A stretch of DNA of 54,554 nt from Halobacteriales archaeon QS_4_62_28. Lineage in GTDB: Archaea; Halobacteriota; Halobacteria; Halobacteriales; Haloarculaceae. The stretch lies in NCBI GenBank assembly GCA_003021685.1, contig PXRO01000023.1:46815-101368 (forward strand). Reading direction: 5' to 3'. The position numbers were made by a program, and so were the translations under genes. The notes beneath the pieces were generated by a model. That model was not told the DNA's origin. It worked only from the letters and a program-made list of their open reading frames with translations, and ran no database searches. Positions 8,226 to 15,832 of this stretch are shown in pieces; within the stretch, counting starts at the first letter, position 1; each line of letters opens with the position of its first letter.

Positions 8226-9344
8226 ATGAGTCGTTCCGGCGAGTTCTGCCCGCGCTGTGGGAGCGAGATTCCCGACCAGGAGGTCGAGCGGCCGGGCGTC
8301 GCAGGCCAGCGAGACCCCGACAGCGTCCTCTGTGACGCCTGTTACTTCGAGGAGTTCGACCTGGTCGACGCACCCGACCGGATCGAGGTGCGGGTGTGTG
8401 CCCAGTGTGGGGCGGTCCACCGGGGGAACCAGTGGGTCGACGTGGGGGCCGAGGATTACACCGACGTGGCCGTCGACGAGGTCAGCGAGGCGCTCGGCAT
8501 CCACGTCGACGCTCAGTCGGTCGCCTGGCAGGTCGCGCCCGAGCAAGTCGACCAGAACACCATCAGGATGCACGCGGAGTTCTCGGGAGTCATCCGCGAG
8601 ACACCGGTCACCGAGGCGGTCGTCGTGCCGGTGAAGATCAGCCGACAGACCTGCAAGCGCTGTGGGAAAATCGCCGGTGGCTCCTACGCCAGTCTTATCC
8701 AGGTACGAGGTGACGACCGGGTGCCGACCAGCGACGAGCAGGCCCGCGCACAGGAAATCGCCGAGGAGTACATCGCAAAGCGGGAGGCGACGGGCGACCG
8801 CAACGCCTTCATCACCGAGGTCTCCGAGGTCTCCGAGGGCCTGGATATGAAGATTTCGACTACCCAGATGGGCCAGGGCATCGCCAGTCGGATCACGGAC
8901 GAACTCGGCGGGGCGTTCACCGACAACGAGACCCTCGTCACCGAAGACGAGGACGGCAACGAGGTGTACCGCGTCACCTTCGCCGTCCGCCTGCCGAAGT
9001 ACCGGCCCGGCGAGATCATCGATCCCCAGGACGGCGACGGCCCGGTGCTGGTACGCTCGGTCCAGGGCAACCTCAAGGGGACGCGACTGGCCACCGGCGA
9101 GGACTTCGAGGCGTCTTTCGAGGACGAGAACGCACCCGACGCCCGCCGCCTCGGCACTCGCGAGGACGCCGAACCGACGACGCTGGTCGCCGTCGAGGAC
9201 GACCGCGCAGTCCAGGTGCTCGACCCCGAAACCTACGAAGCAAAGACCATCACCCGCCCGGACTTCCTCGATCCCGACGCCGACGAGATTCCGGTCATCA
9301 AGCACCGCGAGGGACTCCACGTGGTGCCGCCGGACGACGACTGA
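8226..9344 (+). CDS. NMD3-like 50S/60S ribosome biogenesis protein
   Basis: The 372-residue protein carries the NMD3 zinc modules: CPRCG (residues 8-12), CDACY (about 39-43), CAQCG (about 58-62) and CKRCG (about 143-147). In eukaryotes NMD3 caps the nascent 60S subunit during export and works with eIF6. The archaeal protein is probably a large-subunit maturation factor. An aIF6 gene lies at 51671 in this window. The start is the ATG at 8226, 32 bases after a TTAACC box. Confidence 0.9.
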   Translation: MSRSGEFCPRCGSEIPDQEVERPGVAGQRDPDSVLCDACYFEEFDLVDAPDRIEVRVCAQCGAVHRGNQWVDVGAEDYTDVAVDEVSEALGIHVDAQSVAWQVAPEQVDQNTIRMHAEFSGVIRETPVTEAVVVPVKISRQTCKRCGKIAGGSYASLIQVRGDDRVPTSDEQARAQEIAEEYIAKREATGDRNAFITEVSEVSEGLDMKISTTQMGQGIASRITDELGGAFTDNETLVTEDEDGNEVYRVTFAVRLPKYRPGEIIDPQDGDGPVLVRSVQGNLKGTRLATGEDFEASFEDENAPDARRLGTREDAEPTTLVAVEDDRAVQVLDPETYEAKTITRPDFLDPDADEIPVIKHREGLHVVPPDDD

Positions 9345-9386
9345 TCGGTCCAACCTTTTTGAGCCGGCGCCGACGATAGCCAGACG

Positions 9387-9812
9387 ATGCTCTCCACCGA
9401 AATCCGAGCAGCGGGCCAGCGCTGGCTCGAAACCCTCTTCCGACTAGTCCCGGTCCTGATCGCGCTCGTGACGCTCTTTATCGCGGTGATGCAGCAGATC
9501 AACGGGCTCGGGACCGAAGTCACCGTCCAGACGCTGCTCTTCGGGTGGCTGCTCCTCACGCCCGTCGCCACACTCCTGCTGTGGCCGACGCCGGACTTCG
9601 TTCCCGAACTCGGCCTGGGACTGGACACCGACTCGTCGGCCAGTGCAACCGACGAGGACCCCGTCCAGCACCTCCGGGACCGCTACGCCCGAGGCGACCT
9701 CTCCGATGCGGCGTTCGAGCGCAAACTCGACCGGTTACTGGAGACCGAAGACCGATCCGACGTGGACAGCGAGTCGGCCCGCGAGCCCGAACGCACGCTC
9801 GAACGCGACTGA
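9387..9812 (+). CDS. SHOCT-domain membrane protein
   Basis: The 141-residue protein has two hydrophobic segments (about residues 17-38 and 47-67). After an acidic linker it ends in a SHOCT motif, DPVQHLRDRYARGDLSDAAF. SHOCT is a short helical C-terminal domain that often mediates oligomerisation of membrane proteins. It follows the NMD3 gene by 42 bases and may be cotranscribed. The function is unknown. Confidence 0.8.
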   Translation: MLSTEIRAAGQRWLETLFRLVPVLIALVTLFIAVMQQINGLGTEVTVQTLLFGWLLLTPVATLLLWPTPDFVPELGLGLDTDSSASATDEDPVQHLRDRYARGDLSDAAFERKLDRLLETEDRSDVDSESAREPERTLERD

Positions 9813-9851
9813 CGCGAAACGCGTTTCACTGCTGCCCATCTGTTTCGAGTG

Positions 9852-10928
9852 ATGAATGATGATCAGTCCCGGGCCGACATCGGGGACGACCGCCCCCAGG
9901 TCGACACGTCCGGAGACGGCCAGCGCCTCGCCGTCGTCGTCGCCGAGACGCGCGCCCAGACCGTCATCGAGCGACTGGGCGACCGCGGCGCGTACGACGA
10001 CACCCGGAGCGTCCAGCCCTGGGACGAGGACAGCGTCGCCGTCCCGGTCGAGCACGTCCCCGACGACCTCGCAGTCAGGGACGTGGTTCGACAGGTCGGC
10101 GAGCCACGCCTGCGCACGCTCGACGATTACCTGCGCGAAGCGGGCTGGACCGACGAGGAACTGGCCGCTGCGCCGGGGTCGTGGGCCGTCATCGGCAGCG
10201 TCGTCCTCGTGGACGTCGGCGACGCCCCACGACCGGCCGAGGTCGGCGAGGCCCTCTTGCAGTTACACGGCGGCGCGGATACGGTCCTCGCCCGCGGCCC
10301 GATCACCGGCCAACACCGCGAGCCGTCGGTCGAGGTCATCGCCGGCGTGGGCGACACCGAAATGATCCACCACGAACACGGCACGGCCTACGCGCTGGAC
10401 CTGGCCGAGGTGATGTTCTCGCCGGGCAACGAGGCAGAACGCGTCCGGATGGGCGACATCGTCGAGACGGACGAGCGCGTCATCGATATGTTCGCTGGCA
10501 TCGGCTACTTCACGCTCCCGATGGCCCGTGCCGGCGCGACCGTGACCGCCATCGAGCGCAATCCCGACTCCTTTCGCTACCTCATCGAGAACGTCCGACT
10601 CAACGAGGTCGACGACCGGGTTCGTCCCTACCGGGCCGACTGCCGGGACGTGACGCCCGAACTGGCCGCCGATCCCGTCGACCGTGTCGTGATGGGCTAC
10701 TACGAGAGCCACGCATACCTCGACAGCGCCCTCGAAGCCCTCGCGCCCGGCGGCGTCGTCCACATGCACGAGGCCACTCCCGAGAACCTCGTCTTCGACC
10801 GGCCGATCAGCCGACTGGAAGCCGCCGCGTCGGCTGCTGACCGGAGCGTCGACGTTCTCGACACCCATCGGGTCAAAAGCACCGGCGAAGGCGTGGCTCA
10901 CGTCGCCGTCGACGCCCGAATCGAGTGA
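9852..10928 (+). CDS. taw2: Class I methyltransferase-fold tRNA enzyme Taw2 (wyosine pathway)
   Basis: The 358-residue protein has an N-terminal Trm5/TYW2-type region and a Rossmann domain with the SAM-site motif DMFAGIGYFTLPMA. It has VMGYYES where Trm5 methyltransferases carry an NPP-type motif. Both features favour TYW2/Taw2, which transfers the aminocarboxypropyl group of SAM to 4-demethylwyosine at G37 of tRNA-Phe. The partner enzyme Taw1 is encoded at 21388. A Trm5-like m1G37 methyltransferase is the main alternative. The second ATG (9852) is taken as start; 9849 is equally possible. Confidence 0.8.
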   Translation: MNDDQSRADIGDDRPQVDTSGDGQRLAVVVAETRAQTVIERLGDRGAYDDTRSVQPWDEDSVAVPVEHVPDDLAVRDVVRQVGEPRLRTLDDYLREAGWTDEELAAAPGSWAVIGSVVLVDVGDAPRPAEVGEALLQLHGGADTVLARGPITGQHREPSVEVIAGVGDTEMIHHEHGTAYALDLAEVMFSPGNEAERVRMGDIVETDERVIDMFAGIGYFTLPMARAGATVTAIERNPDSFRYLIENVRLNEVDDRVRPYRADCRDVTPELAADPVDRVVMGYYESHAYLDSALEALAPGGVVHMHEATPENLVFDRPISRLEAAASAADRSVDVLDTHRVKSTGEGVAHVAVDARIE

Positions 10929-11000
10929 TCCGAATACGAATGGGAAAACAGTGAGCGAGCACGACGAAAGCACTATGCCTGCTCGCCGGAAAGTCCGAAT

Positions 11001-11087
11001 ATGGACCGACAGCAGATCACTGCAATTATCCTCGTCGTGTTGATGATCGGATCGTCCGTCGTCTATGGGTTGTCATTCTTCTTCTGA
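11001..11087 (+). CDS. 28-residue single-span membrane peptide
   Basis: The frame ATG to TGA encodes MDRQQITAIILVVLMIGSSV followed by a short aromatic tail, giving a charged N-terminus and one hydrophobic helix. It lies between taw2 and the oppositely oriented helicase gene, with its stop touching the helicase stop. It resembles very short haloarchaeal membrane peptides I have seen as hypothetical genes, but I cannot name a function. Confidence 0.5.
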   Translation: MDRQQITAIILVVLMIGSSVVYGLSFFF

Positions 11088-12845
11088 TCACTCGGTGTCC
11101 CAGACGTCGGCCATCGGGCTCGTTCCCGAACTGCGTCGTCTGCGTGACCGCGACCCGGAGCGACCGCTGGACTGAGAGCCGGTCGTGCTTCCGGCACTCC
11201 CGCTGTCGCCGAGGGCACTGCCGGGGTCGAACGCCGGCAGGTCCGGCGGCCCCATCCGGTCGACCTGCGCGGCGAACCAGTCGGGCATGTCGACGCGGGC
11301 GCGCTCGAACAGGTCCAGCAGCGAGGAATCCGCGAGGTAGGTCGCGCCGTAGTCGTCGGGCGCGCGCACGACGCGGCCACAGGCCTGGATCACCGTCCGG
11401 AGCGCGGTCCGGTAGTACCAGCCCCACTGCCCGTCTTCGAGTCGCTGGGCGACCCGCGAGTCACGTGTGTTCGGGTACGGTGCTTTACAGATGACCTGCC
11501 AGCGACACAACTCGCCCTCCAGGTCCAGCGCTTCCTCCATCTTCACCGAGAGGAACACGTCGGGGTCGTCGGTCCGCTTCCAGGCGGTCAGTTGACTGTC
11601 TCGGTCCTCGGTATCGTGACTGCGGAGCCGTTCGCCGACGCCGAAGTCGACCAGCAACGCCTCCAGTTGCTCGGCGATGGCGTAGGAGTGACAGTGGACC
11701 AGCCCCGCCTCGTCGGGGTGGTGTTGCATGATTCGCACGACCGTTCGAGCGATCTCGGGCAGGGTGTCGTCGCGTTGCTCGTAGGTCATCTTCCCGCGTG
11801 TGACGTCGTACAGCGGCCGGTTCTCGACGGGAAAGGTGTGGTCGACCTCGATAAGGGCAACGCGGTCGGGCGAGAGGCCGACGTTGGCACAGAACGCGTC
11901 CTTGTCGAGAATCGTCGCCGACAGCAGGGCAAAGCGGTTGCCCCGATCCCAGACGGTGTGTTTCAGGTACTTCTCGGGGTCGAGTGGCTTGATCGTCACC
12001 GGCCCGCCGTCGCCGCCTGGCTGGTCGACGACCCACGTCGTGACGCTCTCGGGGTCGCGGTACTCTTCGAGGAACCACTGGAGGTCCCGGCGCAGCGTCT
12101 GCAACTGGTCGCGCTCACCGGCCTCTTCACTGGTGAGTTCCGCTTTCGCCCGGAGTTCCGTGAGACGGCGCTCGGCGACGTGTTCGAGGCCCTCGGCGTA
12201 GCTTGTGGCGTCCTCCAGGCCACCGATTTCGGGCGGTCGCTTGTCCGACCAGATCGGGACGGTGTCGGGGCCGAGTTCGATTGTCGCGTACATCTCGGCC
12301 CAGTCACCGAGTCCGTGGGCCTCGTCGATGACGACCACGTCGCGCTTGCCGAACACGTCCGACCCGGCCGTCTGCATGAAATACGCGAGCGTCATCGCGG
12401 CGATCCGGCGATTGGCGGCAATCGCCCGGTCGGAAAAGTACGGACAGCGGTGTTTGACCTGGCAATCGAACGTCCGCTCGCGGGCACAGGGGGCCTGGTT
12501 GACCGGCGTCTCGGTCTCGCCGGGCAGGATGCAGTCGTAGTTGTTCTTCCCGCGGATGACGTTCAGATCCGACAGGAGCGTATCTTCGGCCACGTCGTCT
12601 AGCTGTGAGACCTGTGGCGTCGTGTAGTAGGCGTCGATCACCTGCTCGGGGGCGGCCTCGCCTGCTGTCCGGGCACATCCGGCGATGGCCCGCGCCAGCA
12701 GGGACTTGCCACTCCCGGTCGGCGCACGCACCAGTACCACGTCGTTGCCCTCGGTGAAGGCGTCGCGGATGTCTGCGAGTGCCTGCCGCTGGTTACCCCG
12801 GTACTCCGGGGCTGGAAACTCCTCGACAATGCGTGCAGGCTGCAC
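11088..12845 (-). CDS. XPD/Rad3-like ATP-dependent DNA helicase
   Basis: This superfamily 2 helicase of about 585 residues has Walker A APTGSGKS (41-48 from the chosen start) and a DEAH box in VVIDEAHGL (174-177). Between them lie four cysteines at about 105, 120, 128 and 134 that fit the XPD-type 4Fe-4S domain. HD2 motifs include QACGRVVRAPDD. I favour the GTG start at 12845 (VQPARIVEEFPAPEYRGNQR) because upstream residues are not conserved in character. The C-terminus is a Ser/Arg-rich low-complexity tail. Likely role: DNA repair. Confidence 0.9.
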   Translation of the reverse strand: MQPARIVEEFPAPEYRGNQRQALADIRDAFTEGNDVVLVRAPTGSGKSLLARAIAGCARTAGEAAPEQVIDAYYTTPQVSQLDDVAEDTLLSDLNVIRGKNNYDCILPGETETPVNQAPCARERTFDCQVKHRCPYFSDRAIAANRRIAAMTLAYFMQTAGSDVFGKRDVVVIDEAHGLGDWAEMYATIELGPDTVPIWSDKRPPEIGGLEDATSYAEGLEHVAERRLTELRAKAELTSEEAGERDQLQTLRRDLQWFLEEYRDPESVTTWVVDQPGGDGGPVTIKPLDPEKYLKHTVWDRGNRFALLSATILDKDAFCANVGLSPDRVALIEVDHTFPVENRPLYDVTRGKMTYEQRDDTLPEIARTVVRIMQHHPDEAGLVHCHSYAIAEQLEALLVDFGVGERLRSHDTEDRDSQLTAWKRTDDPDVFLSVKMEEALDLEGELCRWQVICKAPYPNTRDSRVAQRLEDGQWGWYYRTALRTVIQACGRVVRAPDDYGATYLADSSLLDLFERARVDMPDWFAAQVDRMGPPDLPAFDPGSALGDSGSAGSTTGSQSSGRSGSRSRRRRSSGTSPMADVWDTE

Positions 12846-13260
12846 AACAGACCGCAACCGGTCTGTGCTCCTAAAACTGCCGGTCAGTACAGCGACCTTT
12901 TTTATCGTCGGGTGTCCTCGCTCGCTACGCTCGCTCTGAGCACCACTCCTCAAAAAACGTCGATGAAAAAGGCCGAGCGGCGCGAACTACCGGGTCCTTC
13001 GGACCGCTCGTTCGCGCGAATGCTCACAGTCAATCCGCACACGTACCAAACGGCAGTATCACTGCGTCATCGGATGAAAGCAATCCCGTGCGAATGACTC
13101 TGTGACACGCTTCAACAACGGTAGCTGCTTTCCTGATACTGTCGGCTGTAACTTCGTGGAGAGATTCGCTACCGCGAAATCGTCTACAGATTTACAGCCG
13201 GTAGTATGAACAGTGCCGATTGGCGTGAGCTTTTATGCGGTTCCGACCATCGGTCGGGAC
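12846..13260. other. Intergenic region between divergent genes
   Basis: I see no gene in these 415 bases. The part near 12900-13010 holds GC-rich inverted repeats such as cgctcgctacgctcgc and gggtccttcggacc. It also holds a family B palindromic element at 13137-13206. The promoters of the helicase (leftward) and of the 31-residue peptide gene (rightward) must lie here. Confidence 0.6.
13137..13206. mobile_element. Family B palindromic element, copy 1 (70 bp)
   Basis: The inverted ends are TACTGTCGGCTGTAA and, on the other strand, TACTACCGGCTGTAA (14/15). The element is flanked by TGA on both sides (13134-13136 and 13207-13209), a 3-bp target duplication. It has no open frame. It sits 54 bases before the 31-residue peptide gene and may affect its promoter. 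Confidence 0.8.
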
Positions 13261-13356
13261 ATGACCTGGGGCGAGTTGTTCGACCGTGCAAGCGAGTACG
13301 AGACGAGCGTCGACCGCGTTCGGTCGGCACTGCGGGAGCAAAGAGATGGAGGCTGA
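13261..13356 (+). CDS. 31-residue peptide overlapping the next gene
   Basis: The frame encodes MTWGELFDRASEYETSVDRV followed by a charged tail. It is an acidic, helical peptide and its end overlaps the start of the 152-residue gene at 13346 in another frame, which suggests translational coupling. The composition is haloarchaeal (acidic, GC3-rich codons). I recall similar short genes before this neighbour family in haloarchaea, but the role is unknown. Confidence 0.6.
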   Translation: MTWGELFDRASEYETSVDRVRSALREQRDGG

Positions 13357-13804
13357 ACCGACCCGGATCGTCGCCGGCGCGGACGTGCTGGCTGCCGACC
13401 TGCTGGTCGGCGGTGACGCACGCGCGGCGCTCGACCACGTTCGCGAGCATAGCTGGCTCACACTGGTTGCCAGCGACCCACTCCTCGACGACGCAGAGGC
13501 CGTGATCGAGACACTCGCCGACGACGCGCTGGCGGCCGACTGGCGAACGCGAATCGAGGCCGAGCGCGAGGGCGTCTCCCATCCGCCAGAGGACCACCCC
13601 GGACTCGCCTCGGCCTATCGCGGTGAGGCGGCCCACCTCCTGTCCTACGACGAGTCGCTCCGGTCTGCGAACGCGGGGTTGTCGATCCAGCCCTACGCCG
13701 ATTTGAGCGTGCGCCCGCCGGATGCCTTCGCACGTCTGTTCGACGCCCAGTCGCTGTACGAGGCCACGTTCGACGACGACTATACCGGTGAACGTAACGT
13801 TTGA
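13346..13804 (+). CDS. Conserved haloarchaeal protein (DUF7384-like) with a C-terminus altered by an element
   Basis: The 152-residue protein starts MEAEPTRIVAGADVLAADLL, then has alternating helices with ASDPLLDDAEAVI and HLLSYDESLRSANAGL. The pattern of Asp residues is PIN-like, but I cannot show nuclease activity. The last seven residues, YTGERNV, come partly from the family A element at 13783-13861. Removing 81 bp gives the ending DDYTGPNRDPRA, which looks like the native tail. The protein is therefore nearly complete and probably functional. Confidence 0.75.
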   Translation: MEAEPTRIVAGADVLAADLLVGGDARAALDHVREHSWLTLVASDPLLDDAEAVIETLADDALAADWRTRIEAEREGVSHPPEDHPGLASAYRGEAAHLLSYDESLRSANAGLSIQPYADLSVRPPDAFARLFDAQSLYEATFDDDYTGERNV

Positions 13805-13861
13805 TATTTCTCAGCCGTCACGGTCCCCGGCTGAATATATCGTTGCTTACGTCCACCGGTA
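13783..13861. mobile_element. Family A palindromic element, copy 2 (79 bp)
   Basis: It has the same length and nearly the same sequence as copy 1 (76/79). It is flanked by TA on both sides (13781-13782 and 13862-13863), a 2-bp target duplication. It lies within the last codons of the preceding gene and supplies the new stop codon TGA. It has no coding capacity. Confidence 0.85.
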
Positions 13862-13934
13862 TACACCGGTCCGAACCGGGACCCGCGCGCGTGAGACGGC
13901 CGCCCCTCCTGTGCCAACTCGATAACGACGGCGA

Positions 13935-14714
13935 TCAGCGGTCGCCGTTGACGAGTCGACCACCCCACCGCTGGAGCGACCGGGGAACGAACCGCAGGAG
14001 AACGACCAGCAGCGACATCGCAGCGCCCGGAATTACGACCGTCTCGCCCACCCGTAGACCGCGGTAGCCCGCCCGGGCGACCTGTTCGGGGGTATAAACC
14101 AGGTAGCTCCCGACAGCAGAGTCGCCCATCCCGGCCCGCTCTTGGAACTCGGTGTCCACCGGGCCGGGACAGAGCACGGTCACGTCGATATCTGTCTCGC
14201 GGTGTTCGGCCGCCAGCGCCTGCGTGAAACTGTTGACGTAGGCCTTGCTCGCGTAGTAGCCCGCCATGTGTGGACCGGGGACGAATCCGGCCACGGAACC
14301 GACGTTGAGGACGGCCCCTTCGCTGCGACCGTCGAGAAACTGCTGGGTGAGTTCCACGAGGACGGAGACGTTGAGCCGCAACTGCGTGCGCTCCGCTTCG
14401 AGGTCACTCTCGGCGAACCGACCGTAGGTGCCGATGCCGACGTTGTTCACGAGGGTATCGACCGCAATCTCGCGCTCCTCGAGTGTCGACCAGAGGCGCG
14501 TCGGCGCACCGTTGTCGTCCAGATCCATCGCGAGTACGTGAATCTCGACGCCGTGGTCGGCCAGCTCGGTTGCGAGGTCGTCGAGACGTTCCCGTCGACG
14601 GGCGACCAAGACCACGTCGTCGCCGTGACGGGCGAACTCCCGGGCCAGCGCCTCCCCGATGCCGGTGCTGGCTCCGGTAATCAGTGCCGTCTCGCTCGAC
14701 TCGCTGGCGCTCAT
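13935..14714 (-). CDS. Short-chain dehydrogenase/reductase (SDR)
   Basis: The 259-residue classical SDR has the cofactor motif TGASTGIG (about residues 12-19), the NNVG motif, catalytic Ser in NVGSVAGF and YYASK (Tyr and Lys of the active site). ARRRERL after strand 2 suggests NADP(H) preference. A hydrophobic segment near the C-terminus (VIPGAAMSLLVVLLRF) could associate with the membrane. Its start overlaps the stop of the pyrophosphatase gene (ATGA type), so the two are cotranscribed. The substrate is unknown. Confidence 0.9.
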   Translation of the reverse strand: MSASESSETALITGASTGIGEALAREFARHGDDVVLVARRRERLDDLATELADHGVEIHVLAMDLDDNGAPTRLWSTLEEREIAVDTLVNNVGIGTYGRFAESDLEAERTQLRLNVSVLVELTQQFLDGRSEGAVLNVGSVAGFVPGPHMAGYYASKAYVNSFTQALAAEHRETDIDVTVLCPGPVDTEFQERAGMGDSAVGSYLVYTPEQVARAGYRGLRVGETVVIPGAAMSLLVVLLRFVPRSLQRWGGRLVNGDR

Positions 14715-15370
14715 TCGAGTCGTCCCGTCGTCTCGACCCACTCCGAGAACTTCGCCAGCGCTCGCCCGCGATGACTGATCGCGTTCTTCGCCTCGGTGTC
14801 CATCTCGGCGAAGGTGGTGCCGTTGTGCTCGAAAATAGGATCGAAGCCAAAGCCGCCCTCGCCCCGCGGCGCGACAATCTGCCCCGGAACGCGGCCCCAG
14901 AACAGTTTCACCGGTAATTCGGTCCCCTGAACCTGTTCGTCGGTGGTGGCCCCGCCGCGTTCGCTGGCCGCCAGGTCTTGCCCACGGCGCTCGTCGCGGT
15001 CGACTGGTTCCGGCGTCGCCTCGAAGGAGTCCCCGTCGCAGTAGGCGATCACCGTCTCGAAAGCGCCGCTGTGGTCGTCCTCCGGTTTCGTCAATCGCCA
15101 CACGCGCTCGATCCCGAGGCGGTCCTCAACGTAGGACGAGTACGGGCCGGGAAAGCCGTCGAAGGCATCGATGAAGAGCCCCGAATCGTCGACGATCACT
15201 GGTTCGCCCGTTGCCCGGTGGGCCTCGCGTACACCGTGGGCGGCGACGGCATCGAGGTCGTCACCCTGAACCTCGGTGTAGTCGAAATCGAACTGTTCGA
15301 CAGTCTCGGCGCCGAGATACTCCCGGGCCTCGTGGATCTTCCCGGGATTCGTCGTCGCGAACTCGAGCAT
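14711..15370 (-). CDS. XTP/dITP diphosphatase (RdgB/HAM1 family)
   Basis: This house-cleaning enzyme hydrolyses non-canonical purine triphosphates (XTP, ITP, dITP) to monophosphates. The signature TTNPGKIHEAREYL is at residues 6-19. VDDSGLFIDAF carries the metal-binding Asp residues, and GFGFDPIF with SHRGRAL completes the active site. An insertion rich in charged residues between about 115 and 150 makes it 219 residues, longer than the usual 185-200. It overlaps the SDR gene by 4 bases. Confidence 0.94.
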   Translation of the reverse strand: MLEFATTNPGKIHEAREYLGAETVEQFDFDYTEVQGDDLDAVAAHGVREAHRATGEPVIVDDSGLFIDAFDGFPGPYSSYVEDRLGIERVWRLTKPEDDHSGAFETVIAYCDGDSFEATPEPVDRDERRGQDLAASERGGATTDEQVQGTELPVKLFWGRVPGQIVAPRGEGGFGFDPIFEHNGTTFAEMDTEAKNAISHRGRALAKFSEWVETTGRLE

Positions 15371-15496
15371 ACGCGCTGTCGGGCGAGCAGCGGAAAATAG
15401 CCGTCGATCAGTGTCGTCGGTTAGTTAGGCCTGCACCGCGGGACTGGCGTCTGTCTATCGATGGACGTCGAAAACTGTCGCGACAGAGCGGAACCC

Positions 15497-15766
15497 CTAG
15501 TCGACCACGACTTCGACGGCTTCGTCCTCGACTTCCGCAGCCTCGCTCTCGCTCCTGTTCTCCTGCCAGAGCAGGGTACCAACGACTGCCAGCACGACCC
15601 ACGACCGCCAGTTAGCGAGGTTGAGCGTGTAGCCGATACCGAACGGTTTCTCGACGAGCATGTCGTCGCTGGGTTGCCAGTACGAGGAGAGCAAACGTCG
15701 AACGCTCGGCCGTTCGAAGTTGTACGGGACCCCGAACAGTTCGCCGGACTGTGGTCTGTCAGCCAT
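15497..15766 (-). CDS. DUF5808-like small membrane protein
   Basis: The 89-residue protein has SGELFGVPYNFERPS near the N-terminus and GIGYTLNLANWRSWVVLAVVGTLLW, the conserved block of DUF5808, leading into a single membrane helix. The C-terminal 25 residues are acidic and probably cytoplasmic. It lies in the same-direction run after kae1-bud32. No function is established. Confidence 0.8.
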   Translation of the reverse strand: MADRPQSGELFGVPYNFERPSVRRLLSSYWQPSDDMLVEKPFGIGYTLNLANWRSWVVLAVVGTLLWQENRSESEAAEVEDEAVEVVVD

Positions 15767-15832
15767 GGCAATGGATACGGCGTGCCCGGTTAAGACGTTT
15801 TTCCTCGCCGCTCCGGTCCATCCGCTGCCCTC

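Noticed and set aside
8196-9353. 385-codon minus-strand frame opposite the NMD3 gene
   Set aside because: It is antisense to a clear NMD3 homologue with intact zinc motifs.
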